A stretch of 64,000 bases of DNA from Nostoc sp. UHCC 0926 (GTDB lineage Bacteria > Cyanobacteriota > Cyanobacteriia > Cyanobacteriales > Nostocaceae). How positions within the stretch are numbered: position 1 is the first letter of the stretch; each line of letters begins with the position of its first letter. Location: positions 868,001 to 932,000 of the forward strand of contig NZ_CP117768.1 in assembly GCF_028623165.1 (NCBI RefSeq), given 5' to 3'. The translations under genes were made by a program, and so were the position numbers. The notes under the pieces are model-generated. The model had not been told where the DNA came from. It saw only the letters and a program-made list of their open reading frames with translations, and made no database searches. Of the stretch, positions 17,178 to 26,339 are shown in pieces.

Positions 17178-18061
17178 TGTTAAATTGGCTAATTGAACCC
17201 CTAAGTTTTGAATTTATGCGTGGAGCACTTGCTACAGCAATTCTGTTGGGTGTTCTTTGCGCTGTTGTTGGTACTTACCTGATCGTTCAACGCATGGGAT
17301 TACTAGGAGATGTGATTGCTCATGCAGTTTTACCAGGACTAGCTATAGCCTTTTTCTTGGGTATTGATATTTTCTTCGGTGCATTTATTTCTGGAACTCT
17401 CAGCACCTTTGTAATTGGTTGGATTCAATCCCAATCTCGGATAAAAGTTGATGCAGCTATGGCGCTAGTTTTTTCGGGATTTTTAGCCTTGGGTATCATG
17501 CTAATTACCCTATTGAAAAGTAAGTTAGACCTGCATGAATTTTTGTTTGGCGATATCTTGGGTGTAACTACAGATGATGTGAAGCGCACTGTAATTATTA
17601 CCGTTATTGTCTTGCTTTTAGTAAAGCTTTTTTACAAAGAATTGCTATTTTATACATTTGACCCACTTGGCGCTCAAGCAAGTGGTTTACCAATTAATTT
17701 GATTCATTTTGGTTTAACTGGTGCTATCACCCTGACGATTATTGCTAGTATGCAAACTGTAGGTGTGGTATTAGTTGTTTCCCTGTTGATTGGCCCAGGA
17801 ATTACAGCTTATTTATTAGTGAAAGAGTTACACCAAATGATGCAATTAGGCGCAATTATTGGTGTAATTAGCAGTGTTACGGGAATGTATATTAGTTACT
17901 ATTTGAATGTTCCATCAGGCGCAGCTATAGTATTAGTTGTTTCCGTCCTATTTTTATTAGCATTATTTTTTAGTCCTACCCAAGGAATTTTGACCAGACC
18001 AGAAATCACTGATCGAAGAGTTAGGCTTCTTAGCCAGTTCAAATTTCAAAATCCGAAGTGA
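17177..18061 (+). CDS. znuB: Zinc/manganese ABC transporter permease (ZnuB-like)
   Basis: A 294-residue integral membrane protein of the ABC-3 family with about eight to nine hydrophobic segments. It forms the inner-membrane channel for the metal delivered by the divergent lipoprotein. Family landmarks include LGDVIAHAVLPGLA near the N terminus and VVLVVSLLIGPG in the middle. It directly overlaps the ATPase gene and is the last gene of this two-gene transcript. Confidence 0.92.
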   Translation: MLNWLIEPLSFEFMRGALATAILLGVLCAVVGTYLIVQRMGLLGDVIAHAVLPGLAIAFFLGIDIFFGAFISGTLSTFVIGWIQSQSRIKVDAAMALVFSGFLALGIMLITLLKSKLDLHEFLFGDILGVTTDDVKRTVIITVIVLLLVKLFYKELLFYTFDPLGAQASGLPINLIHFGLTGAITLTIIASMQTVGVVLVVSLLIGPGITAYLLVKELHQMMQLGAIIGVISSVTGMYISYYLNVPSGAAIVLVVSVLFLLALFFSPTQGILTRPEITDRRVRLLSQFKFQNPK

Positions 18062-18646
18062 TAGTGCATTTCTCTCGCCTGGGAGCATCCCAATGCAAGC
18101 AGATTTAGCGAAATCGTTAGTGGCTTTGTCCAACCAGCGACTGCAACTCTCAAGCAAATACAAATGCAAATGGGCGATAACAGGGAAGGGTTGAATATTC
18201 TGATTCCCGAAAAAATTCTTCAGAGAACTGCAAATCCAACTATAAACGCGCAGACTTTCAAATTTTCACCACTACCAGGCGCAAAAGAGGCAATTAATAT
18301 TTTAAGGCTTGTAAAACAAGCTACCAAAGGGCATTCGGGATGTAACGCTGGGGGAGTCGCAACCTCTACTTTGGTTGCCGTAAGGCAGTCTAAGCAAGTT
18401 GCGTCTGTGAAGCTAGAATCCCCCCGCCTTTAGGCGAGGGGATCTTAACCGAACGTATTGCTACCACATGGACATTTCAGCAAAACACCCTGAAATTAAC
18501 AAACAACCTATTAATGAATATTTCAGCCGATACTATTAGCTGCTTGAAAGTGATCGCTCTAGTACCAATGCTGAATACTTTTTCTTCACCAGGGCACAAA
18601 CCCTTGTTTTCCGTTAACTTCCGAAAGTTTGTGATCTACTAAGAGC
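18062..18646. other. Intergenic region with insertion-sequence remnant
   Basis: About 580 bases. The only recognisable content is the end of an IS605-type element at 18330-18441. Sequence on either side (18062-18330, 18442-18646) contains short open frames without family signatures. Confidence 0.5.
18330..18441 (+). mobile_element. IS200/IS605-type right-end remnant (tnpB tail plus hairpin)
   Basis: The frame ending at 18433 reads GCNAGGVATSTLVAVRQSKQ then VASVKLESPRL, the kind of C-terminal tail seen in cyanobacterial TnpB/OrfB proteins. It runs into a hairpin, CCCC-CGCCT-tt-AGGCG-a-GGGG (18422-18441), as at IS605 right ends. The catalytic body of TnpB is absent, so this is a dead end fragment. 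Recognition is from memory of such tails. Confidence 0.55.
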
Positions 18647-19357
18647 TTAAAAGCGATAGTTGCGATCGCGCACCCACATACTAACTGGCACTGCCTTCCC
18701 CTGTGGATCTACTTTCGCCTTCACCACAATCGGTGGTAGCTGTCCTCTGCGGGCACGTTGGGTTTGTAAGTCGTTGGAAATCTGCCGCCGTTGGTTTTCT
18801 TTTATGTAATACGTTTCTAAGCCGTAGTTAACAGAACCATCCTGATAAACACCTTTCAAGGCTACCTGATTGGCTCTAAGAGTTGTGGGGAAATCGCTAC
18901 TTACTCGTAACGGTCTCCAAGCTCTAGGAACACCGCGACCAGAGGATAGTTGCTCTTGCAAAGTCACGAAGATGTTGGTTCCTTCAGGCAATCTTCTGCC
19001 ACTTCCACGGCCTCTGCTGACTAATGTTTGCCAACCAGGTAGTCGGCTCAAATTTGCGGTACGGGATATGTTGTAATCTAACGCTAAGGTGTTACCTTCC
19101 AGCACATTGTTAGGGTCTACAGGTACGGTTTGCAAAATCACCGTCTTACCTGTCACGTCTGTATAAACTGCTTGGGCTGGTACTGCCATAATTAACCCTG
19201 TTTGCAGCGCCAGGGGAGCTAGTAACCGCCAAAAAGGTAAGGGCTTATTCGATTTTTGTTCACTGGCAATCAAGTAATCCCGAAAAGTCACCTTATTGGA
19301 GAATTCGGCTTCGGGAGACAAGGTTTTATTTTTAGATTCAGGAGAACTATTAGTCAT
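18647..19357 (-). CDS. GDYxxLxY-family exported/membrane protein
   Basis: 236 residues from ATG 19357, preferred over the in-frame TTG 19396 because AGGA precedes it. One membrane segment (LLAPLALQTGLIMAVPAQAV, about 45-65) is followed by an extracytoplasmic domain. That domain contains DPNNVLEGNTLALDYNISR, a variant of the GDYxxLxY family signature (here GNTLALDY, with Asn for Asp). This family commonly accompanies DUF2157 membrane proteins, as here (19565-20983). Function unknown. Confidence 0.75.
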   Translation of the reverse strand: MTNSSPESKNKTLSPEAEFSNKVTFRDYLIASEQKSNKPLPFWRLLAPLALQTGLIMAVPAQAVYTDVTGKTVILQTVPVDPNNVLEGNTLALDYNISRTANLSRLPGWQTLVSRGRGSGRRLPEGTNIFVTLQEQLSSGRGVPRAWRPLRVSSDFPTTLRANQVALKGVYQDGSVNYGLETYYIKENQRRQISNDLQTQRARRGQLPPIVVKAKVDPQGKAVPVSMWVRDRNYRF

Positions 19358-19564
19358 GAGCGTAGTCCTAAAAAGCAGAGGGATTGAGGAGGTCAAAAGT
19401 AACGAGATTAGGACTGACGCAGAGAAACTTTAAAAACTTTGACGCACAGAGATTTCAGAATTTTAGATTATTAGATTTTAGATTTTAGATTTTAGATTTT
19501 TTTATTCAATCCAAAATCCAAAATTCAAAATCTAAAATTTTCACGGCTTGTTTCATCTTTTGCA

Positions 19565-20983
19565 CTACTTCTTACTTGTAGAACTACCACCAGGTAGACG
19601 GCGTTCAAACCAGAGTCCAGCGCTAATTAAAGCAGAACCGCACAAGACATAGACCAGCGACTTGAAAAGTAAGTCGGTATCGTACTCTTGCACGCGACTG
19701 ATAATTTGAACTGTTAATAATAGCATACCGCCCCAAAAGGAACTTCTGTTGCTTAATTTCAATCCTTCTTGAATTAGTCCCCAGGCTAATGTTGCTAGAA
19801 GTACATTGAAAATAAAAACACCAAGTTCATCAATCCGGCTGATAGTTTGATGCCAAAAAGGTATTATGGCAATAAAGGCAAGAAAAGTACTAATGACAGC
19901 AGTTGTGAAAATCACTTCACGGCGCGGAGGGTTATTTCTTTGACGCAGTAGAAACAACCATTGCAATACCGCCAACCCGCTGAGAATCCCCAGATCGATG
20001 ATCGGCAGAGACTCGAACAAGTTTGTCACATTCGTTGGCTGATTATAACCATAATTTGGAGATTCCCAGACCCAACGAAAAGAGAGAATGTAAAAGACAA
20101 TGCCGAAGCTTACCAATGCTAAATTACGGGCCAGGGATTGAAACAACCTGTAATTTATGCTTGGAAACAGCAAATCATCATAACTCCAGAATAATGCAGG
20201 TGGGAGTGCAAAAGCAAAAGATGCCACCCAAGGGGCTATATCAGCATAATTCAGCAGTGGCAGCGGATTGAGGTTGGCTTGTAAGGAACTAGCAAAGACA
20301 AAGGCTGCTAGACCAAAAATCCAGCGTGATCGACAGAAGTAGGCTAAGGGAACAAACACCAGCCATGCCAACAAAGGCATATGCTGCACCACTAGCCGCG
20401 ACCAAGTGAACTCACCTGAAGCGTACCACAAGTCTTCTAGTCCAGTCCAGTACCCGATTTCCACGAGGACAATTGACAGAATTCCTAAAGAATTTAAGCA
20501 CAAACCGAAGGCCATTACCACAACACCCAACCCCCAGGCGAGAAACAATTGGGAAGTTGAACCGGCAATATTGAACATCTGGGCCATCAGCAGTAAATTT
20601 GCACCGAAAATGAAGGCGCTTAAAATTAGTAACCCCTCTCCCAATAAGCGTTTACTTCGTTGTGGCTTCTTTCCTTCAGGTGGTCTCCAGGTGTAAAAAC
20701 CAGTGATAGCGATCGCAAAAAACAAACTCATCATCAGAATAAATTTGATTTCTCGTGACCCTCCCTGCCAGTTTCCGGCTACAAAGGTAATTATGCCTAA
20801 GCATAAAAGGATGCCGCCTACAGCAATCGCGATCGCTTTATTGCGATCGCGTGCAGCAGCTTCCAGGTTTTTAAATTGATAACGTTCTGCTAATTGCTCA
20901 TACAGCGAAGAACTAATTAATCCTTCATCCCTCCATAGTTGTGCTTCTTTGCGTAATTTTTGCGGAAAATTCTCTAAGATCAT
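19565..20983 (-). CDS. DUF2157 multi-pass membrane protein
   Basis: 472 residues from ATG 20983, with GGAGAAGG just upstream; the in-frame TTG at 21028 is not needed. A cytoplasmic N-terminal helical domain (LRKEAQLWRDEGLISSSLYE) is the DUF2157 signature. About a dozen membrane segments follow. Upstream of, and in line with, the GDYxxLxY gene (about 200 bases apart, with a tagatttta repeat between), so probably a functional pair. The role is unknown. Confidence 0.83.
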   Translation of the reverse strand: MILENFPQKLRKEAQLWRDEGLISSSLYEQLAERYQFKNLEAAARDRNKAIAIAVGGILLCLGIITFVAGNWQGGSREIKFILMMSLFFAIAITGFYTWRPPEGKKPQRSKRLLGEGLLILSAFIFGANLLLMAQMFNIAGSTSQLFLAWGLGVVVMAFGLCLNSLGILSIVLVEIGYWTGLEDLWYASGEFTWSRLVVQHMPLLAWLVFVPLAYFCRSRWIFGLAAFVFASSLQANLNPLPLLNYADIAPWVASFAFALPPALFWSYDDLLFPSINYRLFQSLARNLALVSFGIVFYILSFRWVWESPNYGYNQPTNVTNLFESLPIIDLGILSGLAVLQWLFLLRQRNNPPRREVIFTTAVISTFLAFIAIIPFWHQTISRIDELGVFIFNVLLATLAWGLIQEGLKLSNRSSFWGGMLLLTVQIISRVQEYDTDLLFKSLVYVLCGSALISAGLWFERRLPGGSSTSKK

Positions 20984-21134
20984 GACCTTCTCCGGTGCAG
21001 TGGGGTAGCTTGGCCATTGCAATCCCAATGGCGGTCATTATATTTTGAGTATGAAGCCAAAAGCCTTAATTACATTGTTCTTGTGTAACAGTTTGATTTG
21101 TATTTTGATACAACCTAGTTATTTATATATCTAC

Positions 21135-22106
21135 ATGGAAAAACCTTCTAATTTATTACTTAAAGTCTCGCGGCGTTTGTTCACTAATCTAGATGAACAA
21201 GAAAAATTTATCGAGGCTTTAATGAATCCTCAGCCTTTTTCACCCAGTATTCTTTGGTGTCAAGAAAAGCCAGATATTTCACCTTTGGCAGTGGAAACAC
21301 CAACCTCTTGGCAACCAAAATTTATAGACCGCTTATACCTGGGAGAAAAACCTGGTCAGCATCCCTTACATCAAAAAGGATATTTCTATTGCTTAGATTT
21401 TTCTTCGGTGTTTGCAGCTACTACTTTGTTAGCTATTCCTCAGTCAGTACGTTTAGTTTTTGATATGTGTGCCGCACCAGGAGGTAAAAGTATCTTCGCT
21501 TGGAAAGCTTTACAACCTGACTTACTGATCAGTAATGAAGTCATTGGCAAACGTCTGGGAATGCTAATTTCTAATTTTAAGCGTTGTCAGATCAGCCCTA
21601 GTGCAGTGGTTAATAGAGATTCGAGTATATTTGCCCAAATGTTTTTCTGCTCTAGCAATTTAGTAATAGTAGATGCTCCTTGTACTGGACAATCCTTACT
21701 TGCTAAAGGTGAAAAAGCACCCGGATGTTTTCACCCAACTGCTATTAATAAGAGTGCAAATCGGCAAAAGCGCATTATAGCTAACTCTGCTAAAATTGTT
21801 TCACCACAAGGCTATCTGGCTTATATGACTTGTACATATTCACCCGAAGAGAATGAGCAAGTTTGTGAATGGTTTTTAGAACGCTTTCCCCAGTTTCAGG
21901 CAATAGAAATGAGTAATTTAGCCAAATATCAGTCGCATTTAACTACGATGCCTTGTTATCGGATGTTTCCTCAAGATGGGTTAGGCGCTGGTGCGTTTAC
22001 AGTCCTGTTTAAAAATACTAATGACGATGAAGATGAGCCTAAAGAATTAGATTTAAATACAATATCTTCGCTGTATATCTACGAAAATTTGAAAAAGTCA
22101 AGTTAG
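21135..22106 (+). CDS. RsmB/NOP2-family RNA (cytosine-5) methyltransferase
   Basis: 323 residues from ATG 21135; an upstream in-frame ATG (21045) would add a hydrophobic 30-residue stretch not expected in this family. SAM motif I DMCAAPGGKS, motif IV DAPCTGQS and motif VI MTCTYSPEENE are all present, the last two carrying the two catalytic Cys residues. The product should make m5C in rRNA or tRNA in the cytosol. The N-terminal RNA-binding domain of RsmB is missing, so a NOP2/NSUN-like short form is likely. The exact target is unknown. Confidence 0.87.
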   Translation: MEKPSNLLLKVSRRLFTNLDEQEKFIEALMNPQPFSPSILWCQEKPDISPLAVETPTSWQPKFIDRLYLGEKPGQHPLHQKGYFYCLDFSSVFAATTLLAIPQSVRLVFDMCAAPGGKSIFAWKALQPDLLISNEVIGKRLGMLISNFKRCQISPSAVVNRDSSIFAQMFFCSSNLVIVDAPCTGQSLLAKGEKAPGCFHPTAINKSANRQKRIIANSAKIVSPQGYLAYMTCTYSPEENEQVCEWFLERFPQFQAIEMSNLAKYQSHLTTMPCYRMFPQDGLGAGAFTVLFKNTNDDEDEPKELDLNTISSLYIYENLKKSS

Positions 22107-22588
22107 TTACATTGGTGACATATATTCTGGCATTAAGCTAGAATATATAATGTTTTGAATAATGCTGCATTTGTCAATCAGCCATCAGGAATACACCTTT
22201 TAAGCCAGTTAACTTTATATTAAGGTAACAGATATAGGAATTTTCGTATAAATGCAACATGTGCTACAGATAAAACATTTTTATCTACATCAAATTACAG
22301 CCAAAAGCTTTAAAAATCTCGTGCCTCGTTCCCAAGTCAGAGACTGAGAATGCAATTGGGACGCTCCGCCTCTAGTCCAAGCGGCAGAGCCGCAATTGAA
22401 GAGTATTGCCAGCTAGAATCTGGAAACGAGATTAAGAGATTAATAAAAACTTCCAATAATTAACTCTTAGGGGTAAAAACTTAACCTTTTCATAACCTAA
22501 GATTAACCAAAATTTATCCAGTATCAGCTCTCGACTTTTTGAAATAAACATTGTACAAAAAAGCTAGACCGTACAAGATGCAAATTAC
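22107..22588. other. Intergenic region with dispersed palindromic repeat
   Basis: A repeat at about 22325-22432 starts with ctcgttccca and ends with ctggaaacgag, the same ends as elements near 46401 and 51590. The rest is AT-rich leader of the Nudix gene. No gene recognised. Confidence 0.5.
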
Positions 22589-23038
22589 ATGAGTCGAAAA
22601 GTCAGCAAAGTGTTTAAACAGTCTGGGGTGATTCCTTATAGAGTGAACAATGGCAAAGTCGAAATATTGCTAATCACTACCCGTAACTTTCAACACTGGG
22701 TAATTCCGAAAGGAGATATTCCTAATGGCATGAGTCCGCCCGCTTCAGCAGCCAAAGAGGCGTGGGAAGAAGCAGGGGTAATTGGGCAGGTAGATGCCAA
22801 TGAACTGGGAACTTACAAGTACCGCAAACGAGGTAAAATTTACCAGGTCAAGATGTATTTGTTACCAGTGGAGATGCTGAGTGAAGATTATCCAGAAGCA
22901 AGTAAAAGAAAACGGCAGTGGGTAGAAGTGAATAAAGCTATCAGGTGGGTTAAGTTTAATTCACTCAAACGAATCCTAAAAGGTTTTTTTCAGGTCAAAT
23001 CTCACTTTTGTGCATTTCGGGATGTTAGTCAGATATAG
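22589..23038 (+). CDS. Small Nudix hydrolase (DIPP-like)
   Basis: 149 residues. The opening KQSGVIPYR, the segment HWVIPKGDIPNGMSP and the Nudix core AAKEAWEEAGV resemble diphosphoinositol-polyphosphate or Ap4A-type hydrolases, in which the box begins at the PKG glycine. It probably hydrolyses a diphosphate-containing nucleotide or inorganic polyphosphate; the substrate is not visible. Monocistronic by position. Confidence 0.85.
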   Translation: MSRKVSKVFKQSGVIPYRVNNGKVEILLITTRNFQHWVIPKGDIPNGMSPPASAAKEAWEEAGVIGQVDANELGTYKYRKRGKIYQVKMYLLPVEMLSEDYPEASKRKRQWVEVNKAIRWVKFNSLKRILKGFFQVKSHFCAFRDVSQI

Positions 23039-23050
23039 AAATACACACTA

Positions 23051-23213
23051 TAGCGGTTCTCGACCTAGTGAGGTACAGTTTTGACCTCACTTCCATTCCT
23101 CTGTGTTTTTAGGAAAGAGGCTTTGAATTTTTCCCCCTTCCTGCTTCGGGAAGGGGGCTAGGGGGTTAGGTCTGTCTGCATACTTGTACCTCACGGAATT
23201 GAAAATGGCTACA
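23051..23213. repeat. MITE-like element, copy A (about 163 bp)
   Basis: The left end begins TAGCGGTTCTCGACC and reaches GTGAGGTACA. The right end, reverse complemented, begins TAGCCATTTTCAATT and also reaches GTGAGGTACA, giving imperfect 27-bp inverted ends. It shares its interior (gaatttttcccccttc, gggggttaggtctgtctgca) with copy B at 37512-37672. Confidence 0.7.
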
Positions 23214-23350
23214 AGTAGGTAGGCATAATTAAACATACAATAAAATCCTAGCTCGTAGTGAGCGATTCATCGCTCATAGCAAGGTTTATCGGGACTAAAG
23301 TCCTTACCCTTGCCGCGCTAACTCACTACAAACTTTAATTTATTTACGCC

Positions 23351-23406
23351 TAGCTACTTATTGAAAAGCACTCTAAGCACCGTGAGGGATTTTCAATAAG
23401 TAGCTA
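23351..23406. repeat. 17-bp perfect stem hairpin downstream of the lysozyme gene
   Basis: TAGCTACTTATTGAAAA (23351-23367) is exactly complementary to 23390-23406, with a 22-base loop. No T-tract follows on either strand, so a dispersed palindrome is more likely than a classical terminator. Confidence 0.55.
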
Positions 23407-23525
23407 TATTTAAAACAACTGCACTCGCTAATTGAAACAAGTAAACCTTAGATGTAAAACATCACCTATGTTTACATTTATTTGATGATGAGTATGGGTT
23501 GATATTATTGAGTGTACAATTCATT

Positions 23526-24317
23526 CTAAATCCACAGTAAAGCTACCCAACTTTTTATACCGACGATTCCATCGGCTTGCAATCCCTTAGATGTTTGGAA
23601 ACTGACAATTGCATTTTTAACTGACTCCGTAAAATGCCCATCAATGGCATCAGTATACAATCCAATATTTTTTAATTGCTGTTGTAATTGTTTTACTCTT
23701 AGCCCAGAATCTCCTATCTGCAATCCATTGAATCTATTCAAATCGGCTCGACCACTAACACCAGCTACACCAGATATATCACCTTCATATTGATGGATTA
23801 GGTATTGCCCCTGCCAAGCGCCAGGAATACTTGGGTTCTTGGTTCCGTAATTGGCAATCCATAACGGATAATTAGCAAAATCAGATGGATTACCAAGTTC
23901 TTGCCAGAAACTAGGAAAGGTATAAATAATTGGCTTAATTGGTTTTTTTGTTTGTTGTAAAAGGGCTTTTTCCACCTCTGCTAACCACTGCTTCGCTCCA
24001 TTAATTACAGCTTGGTTACTTCCTTTATCAGTTACCTCTACATCCAGAACTGGTGGTAGGTCTCCTGGTTCTAATTTCCCCAACGTTTTTAAGAATTCCT
24101 TCGCTTGCTCAACCGGGTCAGATGTATGTGGGTGAAAGAAATGATAAGCACCCCGAATAATACCAACAGCTTTCATGGTCTGCCAGTGATGAGCAAAAGC
24201 AGAATCTTTGATGCTAACTCCTTCTGTAGCTTTGACAAACGCAAAAGTTTTACCAGAGTTTTTTACTGCGGTCCAATCTACTCTGCCGTCTTGATCGGCA
24301 ACATCAATTCCTTCCAT
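23526..24317 (-). CDS. GH25 family lysozyme with peptidoglycan-binding domain
   Basis: 263 residues from ATG 24317 (MEGIDVADQDG); the upstream in-frame start adds ten residues that do not fit the family. The GH25 catalytic domain (about 1-190) shows GIDVADQDGRVDW, AFVKATEG, GAYHFFHP and the acidic DVEV motif of the active site, and should cut the MurNAc-GlcNAc bond. A C-terminal PG_binding_1 domain (about 200-263) has GDSGLRVKQLQQQL and GLQADGIVGIKSW. No signal peptide is visible, so it may act inside, be released by lysis, or derive from a phage. Confidence 0.88.
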   Translation of the reverse strand: MEGIDVADQDGRVDWTAVKNSGKTFAFVKATEGVSIKDSAFAHHWQTMKAVGIIRGAYHFFHPHTSDPVEQAKEFLKTLGKLEPGDLPPVLDVEVTDKGSNQAVINGAKQWLAEVEKALLQQTKKPIKPIIYTFPSFWQELGNPSDFANYPLWIANYGTKNPSIPGAWQGQYLIHQYEGDISGVAGVSGRADLNRFNGLQIGDSGLRVKQLQQQLKNIGLYTDAIDGHFTESVKNAIVSFQTSKGLQADGIVGIKSWVALLWI

Positions 24318-24418
24318 AGAATTTTTTAACCTTTTTAAACAGTACAATACTGAACTTATCAGAGGCTGTGATCAAATTTATGCTATTTCTGGATTTTTGA
24401 GTAAATTACAGAAATTTA

Positions 24419-25060
24419 CTAGGGTTGAGTGCCAACGGCTTGCACCGGAGTTACTCTGACTTTGCCTGTACAAGGCTTGATTTGTTCTGTGAGGGTAAAG
24501 TGCTGGTAAGCATTAGGAGGCGTGATTTCAATTTTACTAGACATTGGGCAGTGTTCCTCTGGAGAACTAATGTGGTTGTATGCTATCTGAAATGAGGCTT
24601 GTGTTCCAGGAGCTAGAGTTACTTGTTGTCGAGGTTGCTTACTCGAAAAGTAAGTGTCTTTTGAGCGGATAACTTTAACCCCCTCCAAAGGCTGACCTTT
24701 TGCATCCAGTAGTGCTAATCCCGGATAACCGTAGAGGTTGCAAGGGGATGAGGCGTTATTGCTGAAGGCGTAGGTGAGTGCAACATTCCCAACGCCAGCA
24801 TCTTCGGAGACTCGGCGCACTGACAATTGACTAGTTTCACAGCGCGTCGGATTCGTGGCAATAGTGGCTTCAGGGGTAGAATTCTCTGTAGTTTTTCTAA
24901 TCGGTGTAGGTGTTGAGGTCAACACAGTTGCTTTCGTCGGCTGTTCAGTGCTTACTGGTAAGGCTTGTGGCTGTTTTGTAACAGAGGAAGAACCGACACA
25001 GCCAGTTGTCACCGCAGTCAGGAGCAATAACAGACTGCCTTCCATAATTAGAATTCGCAT
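24419..25060 (-). CDS. DUF4232 domain lipoprotein
   Basis: 213 residues. The signal peptide ends in a lipobox (AVTTGC, Cys about 21), so it should be a lipid-anchored envelope protein. A Thr/Pro-rich linker leads to the DUF4232 domain (about 70-205), with paired Cys (RCETSQL, SSPCNLYGYPG, EHCPMSS, KPCTG) probably forming disulfides. Function unknown. Confidence 0.8.
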   Translation of the reverse strand: MRILIMEGSLLLLLTAVTTGCVGSSSVTKQPQALPVSTEQPTKATVLTSTPTPIRKTTENSTPEATIATNPTRCETSQLSVRRVSEDAGVGNVALTYAFSNNASSPCNLYGYPGLALLDAKGQPLEGVKVIRSKDTYFSSKQPRQQVTLAPGTQASFQIAYNHISSPEEHCPMSSKIEITPPNAYQHFTLTEQIKPCTGKVRVTPVQAVGTQP

Positions 25061-25169
25061 ATCTCTTTTTTTGTAGTGAACTACTTACACTGATGCTTCA
25101 CATCCAGTATAAGTTTCCAAATTCACAAGGGTTAGCGTTGCTGCGTCATTACATAACAAATTCAACAGC

Positions 25170-25985
25170 TTATCCATCTTTTCGGGCAACGTGAACAGCA
25201 GAAAGAAACGAGAGGTGTACACTGTCTCCAAAGTTCCTCAGCTTTTCCCGCAATCCTGCAAATAGCAACTCCTTCGCCTTTGGCTCCAGTCTCCCAATGG
25301 TACTTGATAGCTTAAGGTAGTCATCGATGCTGTACGTAACCTCACACGCGATTTGCTCAGTCACCAATTCCTTAAAATAACCAGAGTCTAGAATGTCTTG
25401 TTCAAACCCTCTCAAAATTTCCGCTTGAGTTTTGGCACCTTCATACCGAACAAATGAGGGAGCATAGGCTTGATACACTTCCTCGATCGCTTGGTAAACT
25501 TCGTATTTCGGTTCAGGTCTCAGATTCCATAGCAGGATGAGAAACCCGTTGTCACGTAATGCCGTCGCTGCCTTGGGATACCGAATCTCTGGCGGTATCC
25601 AGTGAAAGGCATTAGCAGATAGAACGGCATTGAACTGTTTTGCTTCCTGTTCCCACTCCTCAAATGAGGTGTTGTGGATTGCAACGTTTGGATAGGTTGC
25701 ACAGTTGCGTTGTGCCAAACGACAAAAATCCTGGTTTGGCTCAATACACGTCATTGAAAAACCAAATTGAGCAAAAGCTACCGTCGCATTTCCTGGACCA
25801 CAACCGACCTCAAGAATCGATGCATCTGAGTCAAGTTGGGCTAAAACGACAGACCGCTCGATCAGTTGCTTTGGATATTGTGGTCTGGCGTTGTAATAAA
25901 CATCAGCAACGGGAGAATACCAATTCCTTCGCTGTTCTAAATCTATAGAAGCTCTGGCATTTATTTCTTGTTTGGAGTCTTGCAT
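25170..25985 (-). CDS. Class I SAM-dependent methyltransferase
   Basis: 271 residues. Motif I is ILEVGCGPGNAT and motif II TCIEPNQDF. AVLSANAFHWIPPE is the post-motif segment common in Methyltransf_11/25 proteins. The N terminus (NWYSPVADVYYNARPQYP) matches small-molecule methyltransferases of unassigned substrate. No neighbouring pathway gene suggests the substrate. Confidence 0.85.
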   Translation of the reverse strand: MQDSKQEINARASIDLEQRRNWYSPVADVYYNARPQYPKQLIERSVVLAQLDSDASILEVGCGPGNATVAFAQFGFSMTCIEPNQDFCRLAQRNCATYPNVAIHNTSFEEWEQEAKQFNAVLSANAFHWIPPEIRYPKAATALRDNGFLILLWNLRPEPKYEVYQAIEEVYQAYAPSFVRYEGAKTQAEILRGFEQDILDSGYFKELVTEQIACEVTYSIDDYLKLSSTIGRLEPKAKELLFAGLREKLRNFGDSVHLSFLSAVHVARKDG

Positions 25986-26025
25986 AAGCTAGTTTTATCA
26001 GCTTTTGAGTCCAACTTCATTTTAT

Positions 26026-26300
26026 CTAGTCTGGTGGATCAAAGACCAATTCAATATCGATTGCTGTCTCGATACTGTTTGCAAGACCCTCAAAAGAATT
26101 GGGATTCTCTTGGAAGAAAGCTTGTAAGCTACTAAATAAGGCAAACGCGAAACGTTCTGCGATCGCAATTGGTTTGATATCATGAATGGTATGAAGGTCA
26201 CAAACCTGTAAACTACCTTCTAACTAAGGCTTGAGCGCTGGGTAAAGTTCTCACATTTTCGATATTTTATCGGTAATATTATCATTGCGATCGCTAGTCA
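26026..26300 (-). pseudogene. Decayed, internally deleted duplicate of the pip gene 5' region
   Basis: Reading leftwards from 26300, the sequence matches the upstream and first codons of the proline iminopeptidase gene at 48.2 kb (aatattac-gataaaatatcg, then ATG at 26256). The second codon is TGA where pip has CGA, and a TAG follows a few codons later. SLQVCDLHTIHD is then fused directly to IKPIAIAER, a segment that lies about 145 residues further on in pip. The remaining frame (ending VFDPPD at 26026) is not pip and is unidentified. It is non-functional as a peptidase. Confidence 0.75.
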
Positions 26301-26339
26301 ACTAGAGGCGATGCGATCGCTCATAAAATAATCTTTGTG

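Larger units (their letters stand above)
23039..23525. other. Intergenic region with MITE copy A and a long hairpin
   Basis: Contains the 160-bp element at 23051-23213, a CTCATAGC/GTGAGCG-type palindrome cluster at about 23250-23330, and a 17-bp perfect stem at 23351-23406. No gene recognised. Confidence 0.55.
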
